A DNA stretch of 64,000 bases, taken from Eledone cirrhosa (taxonomy: Eukaryota; Mollusca; Cephalopoda; Octopoda; Eledonidae). Position numbers and translations under genes: made by a program. This document shows, in pieces, positions 45,101-58,930 of this stretch. The notes beneath the pieces are model-generated. The model saw nothing but the letters and a program-made list of their open reading frames with translations, had not been told where the DNA came from and did not search any database. The DNA is taken from positions 33,632,599 to 33,696,598 of the forward strand of contig OZ024748.1 of assembly GCA_964016885.1 (NCBI GenBank), in the 5' to 3' direction. The first letter of the stretch is position 1, and each line of letters opens with the position of its first letter.

Positions 45101-45558
45101 TAGAGTGAATCATTGATGGTGGACATTAGGTGGTGGGAATCATTGGTGGTGGACATTTGCTGCAGTGAATCAGTGGTGGTGGACATTAGGTAGAGTGAGT
45201 CAGTGGTGGTGGACATTTGCTGCAGTGAATCAGTGGTGGTGGACATTAGGTGGAGTGAATCAGTGGTGGTGGACATTAGGTAGAGTGAATCAGTGGTGGA
45301 GGACATTAGGTAGAGTAAATCAGTGGTGGTGGAAATTAGCTGGAGTGAATCAGTGGTGGTGGACATTAGGTGGAGTGAATCGGTGGTGGTGGACATTAGG
45401 AGGAGTGAATCAATGGTGGTGGACATTATGTGGTTTGAATCAACGTTGGTAGACATTATGTGGAGTGAATCAGTGGTGGTGGACTTTGGAGTGAATCAGT
45501 GGTGGTGGACTTTAGGTGGACTATTTCAGTGGTGGTGGACTTTAGGTTGACTGAATCA
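36115..45558. repeat. 2361-bp higher-order repeat, four copies
   Basis: Four head-to-tail copies of a 2361-bp block follow each other, about 36115-38475, 38476-40836, 40837-43197 and 43198-45558. Spacing is exact. For example, a marked unit with TTGTGGTGAACATGAGG and the truncated unit GGACTTTGGAGTG recur at constant offset. I noticed only single-base differences between copies (38970, 42435 and 44873 are examples). The homogeneity implies recent amplification or assembly-level copying. Confidence 0.93.
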
Positions 45559-46299
45559 GTGGTGGTGGAGATTAGCTGGAGTGAATCAGTGGTGGTTGAC
45601 ATTAGGTGGAGTGAATCAGTGGTGGTGAACATGAGGTAGAGTGAATCATTGGTGGTGGACATTAGGTGGAGGGAATCAGTGGTGGTGGACATTAGGTGGA
45701 GTGAATCAGAGGTGGTGAGGTTGACATTAGGTGGATTGAATCAGTGGTGTTGGACATTAGCTGAAGTGAATCAGTGGTGGTGGACATTAGGTGGAGTGAA
45801 TCAGTGGTGGTGGGCATTAATTGGAGTGCATCAGTGGTGGTGCACATTAGGTGGAGTGAATCAGTGGTGTTGGACATTAGGTGGAGTGAATCAGTGGTGG
45901 TTGACATTAGGTGGAGTCAATCAGTGCTGGTGTGGTGGACATTAGCTGGAGTGAATTAGTGGTGGTGGACATTAGGTGGAATGGATCAGTGGTGTTGGAC
46001 ATTAGGTGGAGTGAATCAGTGGTGGTTGACATTAGGTGGAGTCAATCAGTGCTGGTGTGGTGGACATTAGCTGGAGTGAATTAGTGGTGGTGGACATTAG
46101 GTGAAGTCAATCAGTGGTGGTGTGGTGGACATTAGGTAGAGTTAATCAGTGCTGGTGGACATTAGGTGGAGTGAATCAGTGGTGGTGGACATTAGGTGGA
46201 GTGAATCATTGGTGGTGGACATTAGCTGGAGTGAATCAGTAGTAGGGTGGCAGACATTACGTGGAGTTAATCAGTGGTGGTGGACATTAGGTGGAGTGA

Positions 46300-49200
46300 A
46301 TCAGTGGTGGTGGACATTAGGTGGAGTGAATCAGTGGTGGTGGACATTAGGTGGAGTCAATCAGTGGTGGTGTGGGGGACATTAGGTAGAGTGAATCATT
46401 GGTGGTGGACATTAGGTGGAGTGAATCAGTGCTGGGGTGGTGGACATTAGGTGAGGTGAATTAGTGCTGGTGGACATTAGATAGAGTGAATCAGTGGTGG
46501 TGGACATTAGGTAGAGTGAATCAGTGGTGGTGGACATTAGGCATAGTGAATCATTGGTGGTGGACATTAGGTAGAGTAAATCAGTGGTGGTGGACATTAG
46601 CTGGAGTGAATCAGTGGTGGTTGACATTAGGTGGAGTGAATCAATGGTGTTGTGGTGAACATGAGGTAGAGTGAATCATTGGTTGTGGACATTAGGTGGA
46701 GTGCATCAGTGGTGGTGCAGATTAGGTGGAGTTAATCAGTTGTGGTGGACATTAGCTGGAGTGAATCATTGGTGGTCGACGTTAGGTGGAGTGAATCAGA
46801 GGTGGTGGACATTAGGTGGGGTGAATTAGTGCTGGTGGACATTAGCTGGAGTGAATCATTGGTGGTGGACGTTAGGTGGAGTGAATCAGAGGTGGTGGAC
46901 ATTAGGTGGGGTGTATCAGTGGTGGTGGACATTAAGTAGAGTGAATCAGTGGTGGTGGACATTAGGTGGAGTGGATCAGTGGTGGTGGACATTAGGTGGA
47001 GTGAATCAATGGTGTTGTGGTGAACATGAGGTAGAGTGAATCATTGGTTGTGGACATTAGGTGGAGGGAATCAGTGGTGGTGGACATTAGCTGAAGTGAA
47101 TCATTGGTTGTGGACATTAGGTGGAGGGAATCAGTGGTGGTGGGCATTAGGTGGAGTGCATCAGTGGTGGTGCAGATTAGGTGGAGTTAATCAGTTGTGG
47201 TGGACATTAGCTGGAGTAAATCAGTGGTGGTGGACATTAGCTGGAGTGAATCATTGGTGGTGGACGTTAGGTGGAGTGAATCAGAGGTGGTGGACATTAG
47301 GTGGGGTGAATCAATGGTGGTGGACATTAAGTAGAGTGAATCAGTGGTGGTGGACATTAGGTGGAGTGGATCAGTGGTGGTGGACATTAGGTGGTGTGAA
47401 TCAGTGGTGGTGTGGTGGAAATTAGGTGGAGTGAATCAGTGGTGGTGGACATTAGGTGGAGTCAATCAGTGCTGGTGTGGTGGACATTAGGTGGAGTGAA
47501 TCAGTGGTGGTGGACATTAGGAAGAGTGAATCAGTGGTGGTGGACATTAGGTGAAGTCAATCAGTGGTGGTGTGGTGGACATTAGGTAGAGTTAATCAGT
47601 GCTGGTGGACATTAGGTGGAGTGAATCATTGGTGGTGAACATTAGCTGGAGTGAATCAGTAGTGGGGAGGCAGATATTAGGTGGAGTTAATCAGTGGGGG
47701 TGGACATTAGGTGGAGTGAATCAGTGGTGGTGGACATTAGGTGGAGTGAATCAGTGGTGGTGGACATTAGCTGGAGTGAATCAGTAGTGGGGAGGCAGAT
47801 ATTAGGTGGAGTTAATCAGTGGTGGTGGACTTTAGGTGGAGTCAATCAGTGGTGGTGGACATTAGCTGGAGTGAATCAGTGGTGGTGGACATTAGCTGGA
47901 GTGAATCATTGGTGGTGGACGTTAGGTGGAGTGAATCAGAGGTGGTGGACATTAGGTGGAGTGAATCAGTGGTGGTGGATATTAGGTGGAGTCAATCAGT
48001 GGTGTTGTGGTGGACATTAGGTAGAGTGAATCAGTGCTGGGGTGGTGGACATTAGGTGAGGTGAATTAGTGGTGGTGGACATTAGATAGAGTGAATCAGT
48101 GGTGGTGGACATTAGGTAGAGTGAATCAGTGGTGGTGTGGTGTTGGACATTAGGTGGAGTGAATCAGTGGTGGTGGAAATTAGTTGGAGTGAATCAGTGG
48201 TGGTGTGGGGGACATTAGGTAGAGTGAATCATTGGTGGTGGACATTAGGTGGAGTGAATCAGTGCTTGGGTGGTGGACATTAGGTGGAGTGAATCAGTGG
48301 TGGTGGACATTAGGTAGAGTGAATCAGTGGTGGTGGACATTAGGCAGAGTGAATCATTGGTGGTGGACATTAGGTAGAGTAAATCAGTGGTGGTGGACAT
48401 TAGCTGGAGTGAATCAGTGGTGGTTGACATTAGGTGGAGTGAATCAATGGTGTTGTGGTGAACATGAGGTAGAGTGAATCAGTGGTTGTGGACATTAGGT
48501 GGAGGGAATCAGTGGTGGTGGACATTAGGGAGAATGAATCAGTGGTGGTGGACATTAGCTGAAGTAAATCAGTGGTGGTGGGCATTAGGTGGAGTGCATC
48601 AGTGGTGGTGCAGATTAGGTGGAGTTAATCAGTTGTGGTGGACATTAGCTGGAGTAAATCAGTGGTGGTGTACATTAGGTGGGGTGAATCAGTGGTGGTG
48701 GACATTAGGTGGAGTGGATCAGTGGTGGTGGACATTAGGTGGTGTGAATCAGTGGTGGTGTGGTGGAAATTAGGTGGAGTGAATCAGTGGTGGTGGACAT
48801 TAGGTGGAGTCAATCAGTGCTGGTGTGGTGGACATTAGGTAGAGTGAATCATTGGTGGTGGACATTAGGTGGAGTGAATCAGTGGTGGTGGACATTAGGT
48901 GGAGTCAATCAGTGCTGGTGTGGTGGACATTAGGTAGAGTTAATCAGTGCTGGTGGACATTAGGTGGAGTGAATCATTGGTGGTGTGGTGTTGGACATTA
49001 GCTGGAGTGAATCAGTGCTGGGGTGGTGGACATTAGGTGGAGTTAATCAGTGGTGGTGGAAATTAGGTGCAGTGAATCAGTGGTGGTGTGGTGAACATGA
49101 GGTAGAGTGAATCATTGGTGGTGGACATTAGGTGGCGGGAATCAGTGGTGGTGGACATTTGCTGGAGTGAATCAGTGGTGGTGGACATTCGGTGGAGTGA

Positions 49201-52200
49201 ATCATTGGTGGTGGGCATGAGGTGGAGTGAATCAGTTGTGGTGGACATCAGGTGGGGTGAATCAGTGGTGGTGGACATTAGGTAGAGTGAATCAGTGGTG
49301 GTGGACATTTGCAGCAGTGAGTTAGTGGTGGTGGACATTAGGTGGAGTGAATCAGTGGTGGTGGACATTAGGCAGAGTGAATCAGTGGTGGTGGACATCA
49401 GGTAGAGTAAATCAGTGGTGGTGGACATTAGGTAGAGTGAATCAGTGGTGGTGGACATTAGGTAGAGTGAATCAGTGGTGGTGGACATTAGGCGCAGTGA
49501 ATCAGTGGTGGTGGACATCAAGTTGAGTAAATCAGTGGTGGTGGACATTAGCTGGAGTGAATCAGTGGTGCTGGACATTAGGTGGAGTGAATTGGTTGTG
49601 GTGGACATTGGCTAGAGCAAATCAGTGATGGTGGACATTAGTGGGAGTGAATCAGTGGTGGTGGACATTAGGAGGAGTGAATCAGTGGTGGTGGACATTA
49701 GGTGAACTGATACAGTGGTAGTGGACTTTAGGTTGACTGAATCAGTGGTGGTGGACATTAGCTGGAGTGAATCAGTGGTGGTTGACATTAGCTGAAGTGA
49801 ATCAGTGGTGGTGGACATTAGGTGGAATGAATCAGAGGTGGTGAGGTTGACATTAGGTGGAGTGAATCAGTGGTGTTGGACATTAGCTGAAGTGAATCAG
49901 TGTTGGTGGACATTAGCTGAAGTGAATCAGTGGTGGTGGACATAAGGTGGAATGAATCAGAGGTGGTGTGGTGGACATTAGGTGGAGTGAATCAGTTGTG
50001 GTGGACATAAGGTCGAGTTAATCAGTGGTGCTGGACTTTAGTTAGAGTGAATCAGTGGTGGTGGACATTAGCTGGAGTGAATCATTGGTGGTGGGCATGA
50101 GGTGGAGTGAATCAGTGGTGGTGGACATTAAGTGGAGTGAATCAGTGGTGCTGGACATTAGTTAGAGTGAATCAGTGGTGGTGGACATTAGCTGGAGTGA
50201 TTCATTGGTGGTGGGCATGAGGTCGAGTGAATATGTTGTGGTGGACATTAGGTGGGGTGAATCAGTGGTGGTGGACATTAGGTAGAGTGAATCAGTGGTG
50301 GTGGACATTAGGTGGAGTGGATCAGTGGTGGTGGACATTAGGTGGTGTGAATCAGTGGTGGTGTGGTGGAAATTAAGTGGAGTGAATCAGTGGTGGTGGA
50401 CATTAGGTGGAGTCAATCAGTGGTGGTGTGGTGGACATTAGGTAGAGTGAATCATTGGTGGTGGACATTAGGTGGAGTGAATCAGTGGTGGTGGACATTA
50501 GGTGAAGTCAATCAGTGGTGGTGTGGTGGACATTAGGTAGAGTTAATCAGTGCTGGTGGACATTAGGTGGAGTGAATCAGTGGTGGTGGACATTAGGTGG
50601 AGTGAATTAGTTGCGGTGCGGTTGACATTAGGTAGTGTGAATCAGTGGTGGTGGACATTAGGTAGAAAGTAGGTGGTGTGAATCAGTGGTGGTGTGGTGT
50701 TCATTAGTTGGAGTGAATCAGTAGTGGTGGACATTAGGTGGAGTGAATAATTGGTGGTGGAGATTAGGTGGAGTGAATTAGTGCTGGGGTGGTGGACATT
50801 AGGTGGAGTTAATCAGTGGTGGTGGACATTAGGTGGAGTGAATCAGTTGTGGTAGACATTAGCTGGAGTGAATCATTGGTGGTGGACATTAGGTGGAGTC
50901 AATCAGTGGTGGTGTGGGGGACATTAGGTAGAGTGAATCATTGGTGGTGGACATTAGGTGGAGTGAATCAGTGCTGGGGTGGTGGACATTAGGTGAGGTG
51001 AATTAGTGCTGGTGGACATTAGATAGAGTGAATCAGTGGTGGTGGACATTAGGTAGAGTGAATCAGTGGTGGTGGACATTAGGCATAGTGAATCATTGGT
51101 GGTGGACATTAGGTAGAGTAAATCAGTGGTGGTGGACATTAGCTGGAGTGAATCAGTGGTGGTTGACATTAGGTGGAGTGAATCAATGGTGTTGTGGTGA
51201 ACATGAGGTAGAGTGAATCATTGGTTGTGGACATTAGGTGGAGTGCATCAGTGGTGGTGCAGATTAGGTGGAGTTAATCAGTTGTGGTGGACATTAGCTG
51301 GAGTGAATCATTGGTGGTCGACGTTAGGTGGAGTGAATCAGAGGTGGTGGACATTAGGTGGGGTGAATTAGTGCTGGTGGACATTAGCTGGAGTGAATCA
51401 TTGGTGGTGGACGTTAGGTGGAGTGAATCAGAGGTGGTGGACATTAGGTGGGGTGTATCAGTGGTGGTGGACATTAAGTAGAGTGAATCAGTGGTGGTGG
51501 ACATTAGGTGGAGTGGATCAGTGGTGGTGGACATTAGGTGGAGTGAATCAATGGTGTTGTGGTGAACATGAGGTAGAGTGAATCATTGGTTGTGGACATT
51601 AGGTGGAGGGAATCAGTGGTGGTGTGGTGGACATTAGGTGGAGTGAATCAGTGGTGGTGTGGTGGACATTAGCTGAAGTGAATCATTGGTTGTGGACATT
51701 AGGTGGAGGGAATCAGTGGTGGTGGGCATTAGGTGGTGTGAATCAGTGGTGGTGTGGTGGAAATTAGGTGGAGTGAATCAGTGGTGGTGGACATTAGGTG
51801 GAGTGAATCAGTGGTGGTGGACATTAGGTGGAGTGAATCAATGGTGTTGTGGTGAACATGAGGTAGAGTGAATCATTGGTTGTGGACATTAGGTGGAGGG
51901 AATCAGTGGTGGTGGACATTAGCTGAAGTGAATCATTGGTTGTGGACATTAGGTGGAGTCAATCAGTGCTGGTGTGGTGGACATTAGGTGGAGTGAATCA
52001 GTGGTGGTGGACATTAGGAAGAGTGAATCAGTGGTGGTGGACATTAGGTGGAGTCAATCAGTGGTGGTGTGGTGGACATTAGGTAGAGTTAATCAGTGCT
52101 GGTGGACATTAGGTGGAGTGAATCAATGGTGGTGAACATTAGCTGGAGTGAATCAGTGGTGGTGGACATTAGCTGGAGTGAATCAGTAGTGGGGAGGCAG

Positions 52201-55200
52201 ATATTAGGTGGAGTTAATCAGTGGTGGTGGACATTAGGTGGAGGGAATCAGTGGTGGTGGACATTAGGTGGAGGGAATCAGTGGTGGTGGACATTAGGTG
52301 GAGGGAATCAGTGGTGGTGGACATTAGGGAGAATGAATCAGTGGTGGTGGACATTAGCTGAAGTGAATCAGTGGTGGTGGGCATTAGGTGGAGTGCATCA
52401 GTGGTGGTGCAGATTAGGTGGAGTAAATCAGTGGTGGTGTACATTAGCTGGAGTGAATCATTGGTGGTGGACGTTAGGTGGAGTGAATCAGAGGTGGTGG
52501 ACATTAGGTGGGGTGAATCAGTGGTGGTGGACATTAGGGGGAGTGGATCAGTGGTGGTGGACATTAGGTGGTGTGAATCAGTGGTGGTGTGGTGGAAATT
52601 AGGTGGAGTGAATCAGTGGTGGTGGACATTAGGTGGAGTCAATCAGTGCTGGTGTGGTGGACATTAGGTAGAGTGAATCATTGGTGGTGGACATTAGGTG
52701 GAGTGAATCAGTGGTGGTGGACATTAGGTGGAGTCAATCAGTGCTGGTGTGGTGGACATTAGGTAGAGTTAATCAGTGCTGGTGGACATTAGGTGGAGTG
52801 AATCATTGGTGGTGTGGTGTTGGACATTAGCTGGAGTGAATCAGTGCTGGGGTGGTGGACATTAGGTGGAGTTAATCAGTGGTGGTGGAAATTAGGTGCA
52901 GTGAATCAGTGGTGGTGTGGTGAACATGAGGTAGAGTGAATCATTGGTGGTGGACATTAGGTGGCGGGAATCAGTGGTGGTGGACATTGGGTAGAGTGAA
53001 TCAGTGGTGGTGGACATTTGCTGGAGTGAATCAGTGGTGGTGGACATTCGGTGGAGTGAATCATTGGTGGTGGGCATGAGGTGGAGTGAATCAGTTGTGG
53101 TGGACATCAGGTGGGGTGAATCAGTGGTGGTGGACATTAGGTAGAGTGAATCAGTGGTGGTGGACATTTGCAGCAGTGAGTTAGTGGTGGTGGACATTAG
53201 GTGGAGTGAATCAGTGGTGGTGGACATTAGGCAGAGTGAATCAGTGGTGGTGGACATCAGGTAGAGTAAATCAGTGGTGGTGGACATTAGGTAGAGTGAA
53301 TCAGTGGTGGTGGACATTAGGTAGAGTGAATCAGTGGTGGTGGACATTAGGTAGAGTGAATCAGTGGTGGTGGACATTAGGCGCAGTGAATCAGTGGTGG
53401 TGGACATCAAGTTGAGTAAATCAGTGGTGGTGGACATTAGCTGGAGTGAATCAGTGGTGCTGGACATTAGGTGGAGTGAATTGGTTGTGGTGGACATTGG
53501 CTAGAGCAAATCAGTGATGGTGGACATTAGTGGGAGTGAATCAGTGGTGGTGGACATTAGGAGGAGTGAATCAGTGGTGGTGGACATTAGGTGAACTGAT
53601 ACAGTGGTAGTGGACTTTAGGTTGACTGAATCAGTGGTGGTGGACATTAGCTGGAGTGAATCAGTGGTGGTTGACATTAGGTGGAGTGAATCAATGGTGT
53701 TGTGGTGAACTTGAGGTAGAGTGAATCATTGGTGGTGGACATTAGGTGGAGGGAATCAGTGGTGGTGGAAATTAGGGAGAATGAATCAGTGGTGGTGGAC
53801 ATTAGCTGAAGTGAATCAGTGGTGGTGGACATTAGGTGGAATGAATCAGAGGTGGTGAGGTTGACATTAGGTGGAGTGAATCAGTGGTGTTGGACATTAG
53901 CTGAAGTGAATCAGTGTTGGTGGACATTAGCTGAAGTGAATCAGTGGTGGTGGACATAAGGTGGAATGAATCAGAGGTGGTGTGGTGGACATTAGGTGGA
54001 GTGAATCAGTTGTGGTGGACATAAGGTCGAGTTAATCAGTGGTGCTGGACTTTAGTTAGAGTGAATCAGTGGTGGTGGACATTAGCTGGAGTGAATCATT
54101 GGTGGTGGGCATGAGGTGGAGTGAATCAGTGGTGGTGGACATTAAGTGGAGTGAATCAGTGGTGCTGGACATTAGTTAGAGTGAATCAGTGGTGGTGGAC
54201 ATTAGCTGGAGTGATTCATTGGTGGTGGGCATGAGGTCGAGTGAATATGTTGTGGTGGACATTAGGTGGGGTGAATCAGTGGTGGTGTGGTGTTCATTAG
54301 TTGGAGTGAATCAGTAGTGGTGGACATTAGCTGAAGTGAATCAGTGTTGGTGGACATTAGCTGAAGTGAATCAGTGGTGGTGGACATAAGGTGGAATGAA
54401 TCAGAGGTGGTGTGGTGGACATTAGGTGGAGTGAATCAGTTGTGGTGGACATAAGGTCGAGTTAATCAGTGGTGCTGGACTTTAGTTAGAGTGAATCAGT
54501 GGTGGTGGACATTAGCTGGAGTGAATCATTGGTGGTGGGCATGAGGTGGAGTGAATCAGTGGTGGTGGACATTAAGTGGAGTGAATCAGTGGTGCTGGAC
54601 ATTAGTTAGAGTGAATCAGTGGTGGTGGACATTAGCTGGAGTGATTCATTGGTGGTGGGCATGAGGTCGAGTGAATATGTTGTGGTGGACATTAGGTGGG
54701 GTGAATCAGTGGTGGTGGACATTAGGTAGAGTGAATCAGTGGTGGTGGACATTAGGTGGAGTGGATCAGTGGTGGTGGACATTAGGTGGTGTGAATCAGT
54801 GGTGGTGTGGTGGAAATTAAGTGGAGTGAATCAGTGGTGGTGGACATTAGGTGGAGTCAATCAGTGGTGGTGTGGTGGACATTAGGTAGAGTGAATCATT
54901 GGTGGTGGACATTAGGTGGAGTGAATCAGTGGTGGTGGACATTAGGTGAAGTCAATCAGTGGTGGTGTGGTGGACATTAGGTAGAGTTAATCAGTGCTGG
55001 TGGACATTAGGTGGAGTGAATCAGTGGTGGTGGACATTAGGTGGAGTGAATTAGTTGCGGTGCGGTTGACATTAGGTAGTGTGAATCAGTGGTGGTGGAC
55101 ATTAGGTAGAAAGTAGGTGGTGTGAATCAGTGGTGGTGTGGTGTTCATTAGTTGGAGTGAATCAGTAGTGGTGGACATTAGGTGGAGTGAATAATTGGTG

Positions 55201-58200
55201 GTGGAGATTAGGTGGAGTGAATTAGTGCTGGGGTGGTGGACATTAGGTGGAGTTAATCAGTGGTGGTGGACATTAGGTGGAGTGAATCAGTTGTGGTAGA
55301 CATTAGCTGGAGTGAATCATTGGTGGTGGACATTAGGTGGAGTCAATCAGTGGTGGTGTGGGGGACATTAGGTAGAGTGAATCATTGGTGGTGGACATTA
55401 GGTGGAGTGAATCAGTGCTGGGGTGGTGGACATTAGGTGAGGTGAATTAGTGCTGGTGGACATTAGATAGAGTGAATCAGTGGTGGTGGACATTAGGTAG
55501 AGTGAATCAGTGGTGGTGGACATTAGGCATAGTGAATCATTGGTGGTGGACATTAGGTAGAGTAAATCAGTGGTGGTGGACATTAGCTGGAGTGAATCAG
55601 TGGTGGTTGACATTAGGTGGAGTGAATCAATGGTGTTGTGGTGAACATGAGGTAGAGTGAATCATTGGTTGTGGACATTAGGTGGAGTGCATCAGTGGTG
55701 GTGCAGATTAGGTGGAGTTAATCAGTTGTGGTGGACATTAGCTGGAGTGAATCATTGGTGGTCGACGTTAGGTGGAGTGAATCAGAGGTGGTGGACATTA
55801 GGTGGGGTGAATTAGTGCTGGTGGACATTAGCTGGAGTGAATCATTGGTGGTGGACGTTAGGTGGAGTGAATCAGAGGTGGTGGACATTAGGTGGGGTGT
55901 ATCAGTGGTGGTGGACATTAAGTAGAGTGAATCAGTGGTGGTGGACATTAGGTGGAGTGGATCAGTGGTGGTGGACATTAGGTGGAGTGAATCAATGGTG
56001 TTGTGGTGAACATGAGGTAGAGTGAATCATTGGTTGTGGACATTAGGTGGAGGGAATCAGTGGTGGTGTGGTGGACATTAGGTGGAGTGAATCAGTGGTG
56101 GTGTGGTGGACATTAGCTGAAGTGAATCATTGGTTGTGGACATTAGGTGGAGGGAATCAGTGGTGGTGGGCATTAGGTGGTGTGAATCAGTGGTGGTGTG
56201 GTGGAAATTAGGTGGAGTGAATCAGTGGTGGTGGACATTAGGTGGAGTGAATCAGTGGTGGTGGACATTAGGTGGAGTGAATCAATGGTGTTGTGGTGAA
56301 CATGAGGTAGAGTGAATCATTGGTTGTGGACATTAGGTGGAGGGAATCAGTGGTGGTGGACATTAGCTGAAGTGAATCATTGGTTGTGGACATTAGGTGG
56401 AGTCAATCAGTGCTGGTGTGGTGGACATTAGGTGGAGTGAATCAGTGGTGGTGGACATTAGGAAGAGTGAATCAGTGGTGGTGGACATTAGGTGGAGTCA
56501 ATCAGTGGTGGTGTGGTGGACATTAGGTAGAGTTAATCAGTGCTGGTGGACATTAGGTGGAGTGAATCATTGGTGGTGAACATTAGCTGGAGTGAATCAG
56601 TGGTGGTGGACATTAGCTGGAGTGAATCAGTAGTGGGGAGGCAGATATTAGGTGGAGTTAATCAGTGGTGGTGGACATTAGGTGGAGGGAATCAGTGGTG
56701 GTGGACATTAGGTGGAGGGAATCAGTGGTGGTGGACATTAGGTGGAGGGAATCAGTGGTGGTGGACATTAGGGAGAATGAATCAGTGGTGGTGGACATTA
56801 GCTGAAGTGAATCAGTGGTGGTGGGCATTAGGTGGAGTGCATCAGTGGTGGTGCAGATTAGGTGGAGTAAATCAGTGGTGGTGTACATTAGCTGGAGTGA
56901 ATCATTGGTGGTGGACGTTAGGTGGAGTGAATCAGAGGTGGTGGACATTAGGTGGGGTGAATCAGTGGTGGTGGACATTAGGTGGAGTGGATCAGTGGTG
57001 GTGGACATTAGGTGGTGTGAATCAGTGGTGGTGTGGTGGAAATTAGGTGGAGTGAATCAGTGGTGGTGGACATTAGGTGGAGTCAATCAGTGCTGGTGTG
57101 GTGGACATTAGGTAGAGTGAATCATTGGTGGTGGACATTAGGTGGAGTGAATCAGTGGTGGTGGACATTAGGTGGAGTCAATCAGTGCTGGTGTGGTGGA
57201 CATTAGGTAGAGTTAATCAGTGCTGGTGGACATTAGGTGGAGTGAATCATTGGTGGTGTGGTGTTGGACATTAGCTGGAGTGAATCAGTGCTGGGGTGGT
57301 GGACATTAGGTGGAGTTAATCAGTGGTGGTGGAAATTAGGTGCAGTGAATCAGTGGTGGTGTGGTGAACATGAGGTAGAGTGAATCATTGGTGGTGGACA
57401 TTAGGTGGCGGGAATCAGTGGTGGTGGACATTGGGTAGAGTGAATCAGTGGTGGTGGACATTTGCTGGAGTGAATCAGTGGTGGTGGACATTCGGTGGAG
57501 TGAATCATTGGTGGTGGGCATGAGGTGGAGTGAATCAGTTGTGGTGGACATCAGGTGGGGTGAATCAGTGGTGGTGGACATTAGGTAGAGTGAATCAGTG
57601 GTGGTGGACATTTGCAGCAGTGAGTTAGTGGTGGTGGACATTAGGTGGAGTGAATCAGTGGTGGTGGACATTAGGCAGAGTGAATCAGTGGTGGTGGACA
57701 TCAGGTAGAGTAAATCAGTGGTGGTGGACATTAGGTAGAGTGAATCAGTGGTGGTGGACATTAGGTAGAGTGAATCAGTGGTGGTGGACATTAGGTAGAG
57801 TGAATCAGTGGTGGTGGACATTAGGCGCAGTGAATCAGTGGTGGTGGACATCAAGTTGAGTAAATCAGTGGTGGTGGACATTAGCTGGAGTGAATCAGTG
57901 GTGCTGGACATTAGGTGGAGTGAATTGGTTGTGGTGGACATTGGCTAGAGCAAATCAGTGATGGTGGACATTAGTGGGAGTGAATCAGTGGTGGTGGACA
58001 TTAGGAGGAGTGAATCAGTGGTGGTGGACATTAGGTGAACTGATACAGTGGTAGTGGACTTTAGGTTGACTGAATCAGTGGTGGTGGACATTAGCTGGAG
58101 TGAATCAGTGGTGGTTGACATTAGGTGGAGTGAATCAATGGTGTTGTGGTGAACTTGAGGTAGAGTGAATCATTGGTGGTGGACATTAGGTGGAGGGAAT

Positions 58201-58930
58201 CAGTGGTGGTGGAAATTAGGGAGAATGAATCAGTGGTGGTGGACATTAGCTGAAGTGAATCAGTGGTGGTGGACATTAGGTGGAATGAATCAGAGGTGGT
58301 GAGGTTGACATTAGGTGGAGTGAATCAGTGGTGGTGGACATTAGCTGAAGTGAATCAGTGTTGGTGGACATTAGCTGAAGTGAATCAGTGGTGGTGGACA
58401 TAAGGTGGAATGAATCAGAGGTGGTGTGGTGGACATTAGGTGGAGTGAATCAGTTGTGGTGGACATAAGGTCGAGTTAATCAGTGGTGCTGGACTTTAGT
58501 TAGAGTGAATCAGTGGTGGTGGACATTAGCTGGAGTGAATCATTGGTGGTGGGCATGAGGTGGAGTGAATCAGTGGTGGTGGACATTAAGTGGAGTGAAT
58601 CAGTGGTGCTGGACATTAGTTAGAGTGAATCAGTGGTGGTGGACATTAGCTGGAGTGATTCATTGGTGGTGGGCATGAGGTCGAGTGAATATGTTGTGGT
58701 GGACATTAGGTGGGGTGAATCAGTGGTGGTGTGGTGTTCATTAGTTGGAGTGAATCAGTAGTGGTGGACATTAGGTGGAGTGAATAATTGGTGGTGGAGA
58801 TTAGGTGGAGTGAATTAGTGCTGGGGTGGTGGACATTAGGTGGAGTTAATCAGTGGTGGTGGACATTAGGTGGAGTGAATCAGTTGTGGTAGACATTAGC
58901 TGGAGTGAATCATTGGTGGTGGACATTAGG
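46300..58930. repeat. 4444-bp higher-order repeat, two copies plus a partial one
   Basis: A long series of variant units recurs at a 4444-bp offset (for example 50954 to 55398 and 52892 to 57336). An earlier, rearranged copy lies about 4542 bp before (46412 to 50954). Within the second copy a further duplication of about 420 bp occurs (about 53900-54290 repeated at 54320-54710). Copies differ by few bases. Confidence 0.85.
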
